Positions 7,801 through 11,964 of a stretch of DNA of 11,964 nucleotides are shown here, piece after piece. The DNA lies in assembly GCA_002352045.1 (NCBI GenBank), contig DEHT01000048.1:1-11964 (forward strand), read 5' to 3'. How positions within the stretch are numbered: the first letter of the stretch is position 1; the number at the start of each line of letters is the position of its first letter. A model generated the notes under the pieces. That model did no database searches, was not told the origin of the DNA, and worked only from the letters and a program-made list of their open reading frames with translations. Both the position numbers and the translations under genes were made by a program. This DNA is from Chitinophagaceae bacterium UBA2793 (GTDB lineage: Bacteria; Bacteroidota; Bacteroidia; Chitinophagales; Chitinophagaceae).

Positions 7801-8042
7801 ACTTTATTAAATTTAGAGAAGCTCGGCTCGACTATACTTTAAATAAAAAACTGGTTCAAAAAATTGGCTTGCAAAAAGTTACCGTGGGTATTTATGGACG
7901 CAACCTGTTTATATGGACACCCTGGCCCATTTTCGATCCCGAATTTGGAACAATGGCAGGCAGCGATATTGTAACCGGTTTTGAAGTAGGACAATTTCCC
8001 AGTTCAAGAACCATTGGCTTTAACCTTGTTGTAGGACTTTAA
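4833..8042 (+). CDS. SusC/RagA-family TonB-dependent outer-membrane transporter
   Basis: A 1069-residue SusC-type transporter: a 22-strand outer-membrane barrel with a plug, drawing energy from TonB-ExbBD to import ligands captured by its SusD partner. A signal peptide covers about residues 1-33 (hydrophobic LPLVMLCLLSALIA, then MGQQ). Residues about 35-110 form the N-terminal carboxypeptidase-D regulatory-like domain (NVSGTVRNN, then STNERGEFSI). The SusC signature EGVVVTALGIKRQERALGYA falls at 114-133, followed by the plug with ILRGENNLTGDNEALVVVDG (177-196) and EDIESVTVLKGPAAAALYG (236-254). The remainder is barrel. There is no STN signalling domain before it, so control through an anti-sigma factor is unlikely. 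The last residue is Leu rather than the usual terminal Phe of outer-membrane barrels. The SusD gene follows after 14 bp. Family is certain; the substrate is not shown by sequence. Confidence 0.97.
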   Translation: MNFFIKAAKQFAFAKVLPLVMLCLLSALIAMGQQRNVSGTVRNNKTNVGVVNATVTVKGTTRSVSTNERGEFSILAGNNDVLQISSVGYTTAEFRVGNRNNIAAGLAESATEMEGVVVTALGIKRQERALGYATTTVKGDDLTNAISSNWTDALSGKVAGLNLVRSNSGPTGSNKIILRGENNLTGDNEALVVVDGVVINQGSGRRTAIGGETVYGTGSDNMPADYGGSLNDINPEDIESVTVLKGPAAAALYGERAANGAIMITTKSGSSKKKGLGITFNSNTSIEDINRWPDLQYEYGQGTNGLPYYSFGAGPDGASTSATSSAYGPRFNGQMFYQYDPVTNKQGTERTLWRPYPNQTREYFKQGFTTTNTLSVDGGTDKTTARFSFTNVYNKWILPNTGYKRNTLALSVNSKVTDKLTISSKINYTNKFSDNLPGAGYGNQSIMYWYIFWQPSADLNWLKRYWVPGQEGRRIFYPFSTFPENPYAIANEFINSSNRHNVTGNVQALYNFTKEVSLQVRASMDMSYEKRAQQRPYDAGSRFQKGSYRTQNIFSQEASGDFLLKYAKKVRDFDLSASVGGSALKNNYDRDEVRADSLTYPGLYSMSNNAGPLLTMPWRSEYAINSFYGLLTAGYKKLLYVDVTGRQDWVSTLATPFRKENVSFFYPSVSTSFIASEIFKMPQQIDYLKLRASIASVGGGSTIPYRTAFNYTTAGSLYAGGLTNPPLLANPNLKPLKTTTYELGANMTMFKNRLSIDAAYYTGNTRNQIMERIVDRASGYARSVINIGKVKNTGFELALQATPVVTKSGFKWTTSLVYSTNRNRIQELADSAVVLRNGPVGGGQIVAKVGGSMGDVYGRGYVRAPDGQIVYDASTGFAKISDDVVYLGNTIPKGKIGFTNDFYFKGFRLNVLFDAQWGAVAHSLSHYKLAEQGKLSKTLPGRYNGIIGNGVVEDGTGKYIPNTKVATNIDEYYRSHWGIDNAEGSTFSTDFIKFREARLDYTLNKKLVQKIGLQKVTVGIYGRNLFIWTPWPIFDPEFGTMAGSDIVTGFEVGQFPSSRTIGFNLVVGL

Positions 8043-8056
8043 AATTTTTACACACA

Positions 8057-9565
8057 ATGAAAAATATTATCAATAAAGTAGTTTGCGCTATAGCACTTGT
8101 TTCAATGCTTAGCTCCTGCTCAAAAGATTTTGAAAAAATAAATACCGATCCTAATGCTTTACCTAATGCATTGCCACAACAATTAATGGCACCCGCTTTG
8201 GTAAACAGCCTTACCTATAATCTTATTAGAAATAGAAATTTTAATAACGAATTAATGCAGGTAACGGTTGATCAAAGCGATGGCGAAGGCAGGGTTTTTA
8301 GATACGACCACAGGCCGGGCCTCAGCGATTACCAGTACAATGGCCTTTACTCGGAGCTCACCAATTTTAAAGACATGTACAAAATTGCCAGTGAGCCTTT
8401 AAATTATAATACCTCTTACAAAGGTATTTCACTTATTTGCCAATCATGGATTTATGCTATCCTTACAGATACCTATGGCGATATTCCTTTCTCACAATCG
8501 AACCTGGCCAGGGATAGTGGTATTTATGAGCCAAAATTTGATGCACAAAGAGATATTTATGCAGGCATTTTTCAAAATCTTGAAAGAGCCAATTCATTGC
8601 TCGATTCCAACACAGCCATTCTTGGTTCGGCCGATCCGGTGTTTAATGGCAGTATTAGTAAATGGAGAAAATTGGGCAACAGTTTATACCTGCGTTTGTT
8701 GATGCGGGTTTCGGGTAAGGCCGAAGTAGCTGCATTGGCCATTTCAAAAATTAAAGATATTGTTGAAACCAATGCTGCCGAATATCCTATAATGACAAGC
8801 AACGATGATGATGCAATTTTAAAGTGGACGGGTGTAGGCCCTTTAATTTCTCCGCTTAATACAGTGAGAGAACAAGATTACAGGTTTCCGGCTATAGCAA
8901 GTTTTTTTATTGATAATCTTGTAATATGGAACGATCCCCGTCAGGATATTAGCCTTGGAGTAAGCAATATTAATCGCTGGGGAATTGCTCCTTACCAGGG
9001 TTCGTTTTTAGGCGTTCAAAGTGGCTATTTGCCCGGCACAGAGCCTATCAAAAAATCATATTTCTATTCCAATACTTCTGCTACCAGTTTACAAAAAGAT
9101 CCTCTAACTGGTATAATAATGACCTATGCCGAGTTGAAATTTATTTTATGTGAAGCGGCTGCCAAAGGATGGATAGCATCCTCTGCCGAATCGCATTATA
9201 AAGCGGCAGTGCAGGCAAGCATTAAACAATGGATGCCAACATGGGCTGTACCTATTGATACCTATTTAGCATCGGCCGATATTCCCTGGCCCGCTGCCGG
9301 TACGCTCAGCGAGCAAATGGAGCAACTGCATTTATTAAAATATTATGCATTGTTTATGGTAGATAATCAGCAATGGTTTGAATATAGAAGAACCGGGTAT
9401 CCAACATTGCCCATTGGGCCTGGTGTTCAAAACGGAGGGGTAATGCCTGCAAGAATGCAGTACCCGGTTTATGTACAATCAACCAACCCCACCAATTACC
9501 AGATAGCCATTGCAGCACAGGGCCCCGATAAAATGAACACACTCGTTTGGTGGCAAAAACCATAA
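8057..9565 (+). CDS. SusD/RagB-family surface lipoprotein (SusD-like_2 type)
   Basis: This 502-residue lipoprotein is the ligand-binding lid over the SusC channel on the cell surface. It has a lipoprotein signal with lipobox LSSC and lipidated Cys21. The residues just after it (SKDFE) include the charged stretch that Bacteroidota use as a surface-export signal. The next segment, INTDPNALPN, and the TPR-like helical body with YAILTDTYGDIPFSQ (residues about 134-148) are typical of the SusD-like_2 branch (Pfam PF12771). WFEYRRTGYP (440-449) near the C terminus is another family hallmark. Length is normal. No Shine-Dalgarno sequence precedes the ATG, as is common in this phylum. It is almost certainly co-transcribed and complexed with the preceding transporter. 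Its ligand is unknown; the downstream phosphoesterase hints at a phosphate ester. Confidence 0.95.
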   Translation: MKNIINKVVCAIALVSMLSSCSKDFEKINTDPNALPNALPQQLMAPALVNSLTYNLIRNRNFNNELMQVTVDQSDGEGRVFRYDHRPGLSDYQYNGLYSELTNFKDMYKIASEPLNYNTSYKGISLICQSWIYAILTDTYGDIPFSQSNLARDSGIYEPKFDAQRDIYAGIFQNLERANSLLDSNTAILGSADPVFNGSISKWRKLGNSLYLRLLMRVSGKAEVAALAISKIKDIVETNAAEYPIMTSNDDDAILKWTGVGPLISPLNTVREQDYRFPAIASFFIDNLVIWNDPRQDISLGVSNINRWGIAPYQGSFLGVQSGYLPGTEPIKKSYFYSNTSATSLQKDPLTGIIMTYAELKFILCEAAAKGWIASSAESHYKAAVQASIKQWMPTWAVPIDTYLASADIPWPAAGTLSEQMEQLHLLKYYALFMVDNQQWFEYRRTGYPTLPIGPGVQNGGVMPARMQYPVYVQSTNPTNYQIAIAAQGPDKMNTLVWWQKP

Positions 9566-9602
9566 TACAACACTTAACAACAACTTTTGATTTTTAAAAA
9601 AT

Positions 9603-11111
9603 ATGCACATGAAAAAAATAATCCCGTTCATTTTTTGCTTTGCAGCCCTGCTGAGTTTTTGGGGATGTAAGAAAGATAATTATCCGGGTGCGGTATTGAG
9701 CAATTATATTCCATTGCTCGACCTGAGAAATATTTATAATAATGCGCCAATATCTTTAACCAAAGAAACTATGTTTGGTGCTACCAAAATCTCCGGATTG
9801 GTTGTGTCGGATCATCGTGGCGGCAATGCGCCTGCCGGTTTATTGATGATGCAGGACAATAGCAGGCTGAACATTATGCGTGGCATTGCAATTGAATTAG
9901 GTTCTTCTGCAGCCGACTATATTCCCGGCGATTCTATTGAGGTAAATCTTGAAGGTAAAACACTGGCAAGAGAAGCGGGTGTTTTAAAATTAAAAAACGT
10001 AAGTACTGCCGATATAAAAAAATTGAGTTCGGGAAATTCGCTAACCGTTCCCATTATAAAATCAAACTTAATTATAGAAAGGCCGGAAGACTATGAAAGC
10101 ACTTTGCTTACTATTGTAAGAGTAGGGTTCGATGCATCCTATCCTGTCGGTACAACTTATGCAGGCGATAAAATAATAAACGATGGTTTTGGGAATATGA
10201 TTTTACATACCGAACCAACTGTTTCCTATGCAGATGACCCCGTTCCATTTTTATCAAATTTTACAGGCGTTATTTATACACCTGAAACCGATACGGTACC
10301 ACAGTTGTGGCCAAGAAGTGATAGCGATATTACCATACTTGCAGCAACGGCTCCTAAAATTGCATCATTGATTATTACGGGCTACCTTGCCGACCCGGCA
10401 GGCACCGATGCAAATTATGAGTACATTCAACTGATGGCAACAAAAAATATCAATTTTGCAACTAACAATTTTTCATTGGTTACAACCAATAATGCCGGAG
10501 CAAATACACCTACCGGATTTCCGGCGGGTGGATGGGCTACCGGTGGAATGAGAACCTATAAATTTGATATTACATCAGGATCTGTTGCTAAAGGACAATA
10601 CTTTTATATTGGTGCAAACAAAAATATTTGGGGCGCCGGTTCCACAGATATAAGTTCGGCATTTTGGGTAACCAAAACCTACGGTAGTACTCCAGGCGAT
10701 GGATTTGGAGTGGCTACTACCAATTTATTGGCCAATAGTGGAAACGCAGCAGGCATTGCTGTTTTCGATCTTACTAATGTTTCTAACGATACTTTGCCCG
10801 TAGATGTAATCTTTTATGGTGGTGGTGGAAATATGTACACCGCAGGACCCCCTGAGTATGGCTATAAAATTACTAATACCGATTACTACGACGTAAAAAA
10901 TCCTTCCACATTGGCTATACAACCCTATTTTAATATGGGATCTAATACAGGAAAATTGGCATTTGCAGCTACGGCTAATTTTTCACGGCTGGGTGGAAAG
11001 TATAATATTGTTTCTGGTAGATGGACGTCTGCAAGAACATTAACCAGTGTTCCGCTAACCACTACTTCTGTACGAACTGAAATAGAAGGCGCAACAACTA
11101 TTGAGGAATAA
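9603..11111 (+). CDS. DUF5689-type surface lipoprotein with a possible C-terminal lamin-tail-like domain
   Basis: A 502-residue lipoprotein. The signal peptide ends in a lipobox with Cys22 (SFWGC), followed by KKDNYPG. Residues about 35-248 resemble DUF5689 (Pfam PF18942), a family of Bacteroidota SusCD-linked proteins. The recognisable pattern is an IPLLDLRNIY opening, a KISGLVVSD strand, an LMMQDNS-type turn, IPGDSIEVNLEG (107-118), and a closing LWPRSDSDI (235-243). The biochemical role of DUF5689 is not established. Residues about 253-480 form a second part; NYEYIQLMATKNINFATNNF (271-290) and the glycine- and asparagine-rich strands after it recall lamin-tail (LTD) folds, but this is a weak visual match. 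It follows the SusD gene by 37 bp and stops 2 bp before the phosphoesterase, so it probably works with them at the cell surface. An alternative ATG lies six bases in (9609); both give the same mature protein. Confidence 0.85.
   Translation: MHMKKIIPFIFCFAALLSFWGCKKDNYPGAVLSNYIPLLDLRNIYNNAPISLTKETMFGATKISGLVVSDHRGGNAPAGLLMMQDNSRLNIMRGIAIELGSSAADYIPGDSIEVNLEGKTLAREAGVLKLKNVSTADIKKLSSGNSLTVPIIKSNLIIERPEDYESTLLTIVRVGFDASYPVGTTYAGDKIINDGFGNMILHTEPTVSYADDPVPFLSNFTGVIYTPETDTVPQLWPRSDSDITILAATAPKIASLIITGYLADPAGTDANYEYIQLMATKNINFATNNFSLVTTNNAGANTPTGFPAGGWATGGMRTYKFDITSGSVAKGQYFYIGANKNIWGAGSTDISSAFWVTKTYGSTPGDGFGVATTNLLANSGNAAGIAVFDLTNVSNDTLPVDVIFYGGGGNMYTAGPPEYGYKITNTDYYDVKNPSTLAIQPYFNMGSNTGKLAFAATANFSRLGGKYNIVSGRWTSARTLTSVPLTTTSVRTEIEGATTIEE
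11102..11107 (+). promoter_or_regulatory. Shine-Dalgarno-like site for the phosphoesterase gene
   Basis: TGAGGA ends six bases before the ATG at 11114 and lies inside the last codons of the preceding gene. I see no comparable site before the other genes here. With only 2 bp between stop and start, it suggests translational coupling of the two genes. Confidence 0.5.
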
Positions 11112-11113
11112 AC

Positions 11114-11964
11114 ATGAATAGAAGAAAATTTTTACAGCAGGTTTCATTGCTATCGGGTGGGTTAATTATTGCCAGCCAAACACCCTTATTTGCACTGGTT
11201 GCAGCCGATAAAAAAATTAAAGGCCGCATACGTTCCAAAGGAAAAGGAATTAAAGGGGTAGTAGTAAGCGATGGTTATACGGTAATGGCAACCGATAAAA
11301 AAGGAAGGTTTGAATTTGATGTGCATCCCGAAGCTGTTAGCTTTTTTATCAGCACTCCTGCAGGATATGAATTTTTGCAGGAGAAAAGTATTACCAGGCA
11401 TTATCGCCTGATGAATGATATTGATTTTAAAAAAGACATCCATTTCAATCTTAAAAAATTAGATAAAGACGATAACGAACATCAATTTTTTATTTGGGCC
11501 GATCCGCAGGTGAAAAATAAAAAAGATGTTGCCAAAATGATGACCCAAACCGTGCCCGATATGCAACAACAAATTGCAGCAGCAGGTAAGAATGCACTAA
11601 TGCATGGTATAGCTGTGGGCGATATAGTGTGGGACGAATTGCAACTCTTTGACGATTACAGCAAAGCAGTAGCGCAAATGAATATCCCTTTCTTTCAATG
11701 CCTGGGCAATCATGATATGGACTACCGAAAGGGCGGCGATGAAACCAGCGATGATACTTTTCAAAAAACGTTTGGCCCTACCTATTATTCATTCAACAGG
11801 GGGCAGGTACATTATGTAGTAATGGATAATGTGCGTTACCTGGGTAAAGACCGTGAGTACGATGGTTTCGTACAACAGAACCAGTTAGACTGGCTGCAAA
11901 AAGATTTATCGTTTGTTCCAATGGATAAATTAATTGTTTTGTGTGTACACATACCTATTCATAA
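11114..11964 (+). CDS. Tat-exported calcineurin-like metallophosphoesterase (3' end cut by window edge)
   Basis: My translation from the ATG at 11114 stays open for 283 codons to the window edge. The N terminus is a Tat signal: NRRKFLQ (2-8), then a hydrophobic stretch to about residue 28, so the enzyme is exported folded. Residues about 33-115 form a beta-sandwich like the MetallophosN domain (Pfam PF16371), with KGRIRSKGKGIKGVVVSDGY and TDKKGRFEFDV. The calcineurin-like catalytic domain (PF00149) follows, with metal-ligand motifs ADPQ (129-132), GDIVWD (169-174), GNHD (198-201), and VHIPIH (278-283) at the edge. The first motif is D-x-Q instead of the common D-x-H. Such enzymes cleave phosphomonoesters or diesters using two metal ions. 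The operon context suggests it releases a product for SusC/SusD import. Exact substrate is unknown; the C-terminal part is missing. Confidence 0.92.
   Translation, partial: MNRRKFLQQVSLLSGGLIIASQTPLFALVAADKKIKGRIRSKGKGIKGVVVSDGYTVMATDKKGRFEFDVHPEAVSFFISTPAGYEFLQEKSITRHYRLMNDIDFKKDIHFNLKKLDKDDNEHQFFIWADPQVKNKKDVAKMMTQTVPDMQQQIAAAGKNALMHGIAVGDIVWDELQLFDDYSKAVAQMNIPFFQCLGNHDMDYRKGGDETSDDTFQKTFGPTYYSFNRGQVHYVVMDNVRYLGKDREYDGFVQQNQLDWLQKDLSFVPMDKLIVLCVHIPIH

Noticed and set aside
11186..11443. Minus-strand frame inside the phosphoesterase gene
   Set aside because: The plus-strand frame encodes a clear Tat signal and phosphoesterase through the same bases.

Overview
This window looks like chromosomal DNA from a Bacteroidota bacterium, most plausibly the Chitinophagaceae or close relatives. 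Four things point there: a SusC/SusD outer-membrane pair, Bacteroidota-type lipoproteins, nearly absent Shine-Dalgarno sequences, and promoter-like sequences resembling the Bacteroidota TTTG / TAnnTTTG consensus. The family-level placement is inference. The DNA is AT-rich throughout and I see no insertion sequence, phage gene, tRNA, rRNA or CRISPR array.

Left arm (1-2875, all minus strand). Reading in the direction of transcription, the order is a DeoR-family repressor, a small lipoprotein of unknown function, atpG (ATP synthase gamma subunit), and scpB (chromosome segregation), which runs off the left edge. atpG has no other ATP synthase gene beside it here. An unusual inverted array of 8-bp repeats lies between scpB and atpG.

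Divergent control region (2876-3081). The repressor gene and glpD (FAD-dependent glycerol-3-phosphate dehydrogenase) point away from each other. The gap holds a perfect 15-bp inverted repeat with arm centres 66 bp apart. Closer to glpD there is also a CTTTCGTTTT direct repeat spaced exactly 21 bp. One inverted arm overlaps the likely -33 box of the repressor gene. I read this as a GlpR-type regulator controlling both itself and glpD.

Right arm (3082-11964, all plus strand). The order is glpD, a SusC-like TonB-dependent transporter, a SusD-like lipoprotein, a DUF5689-type lipoprotein, and a Tat-exported calcineurin-like phosphoesterase cut by the window end. The last four are tightly packed (gaps of 14, 37 and 2 bp) and probably form one operon.

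Working hypothesis: this is a nutrient-capture locus for a glycerol-phosphate-containing compound. The exported phosphoesterase and surface lipoproteins would process it, SusC/SusD would import the product, GlpD would feed glycerol 3-phosphate into central metabolism, and the DeoR-type regulator would sense the supply. Gene families and layout are seen directly. The substrate and the link between glpD and the transport operon are inference.
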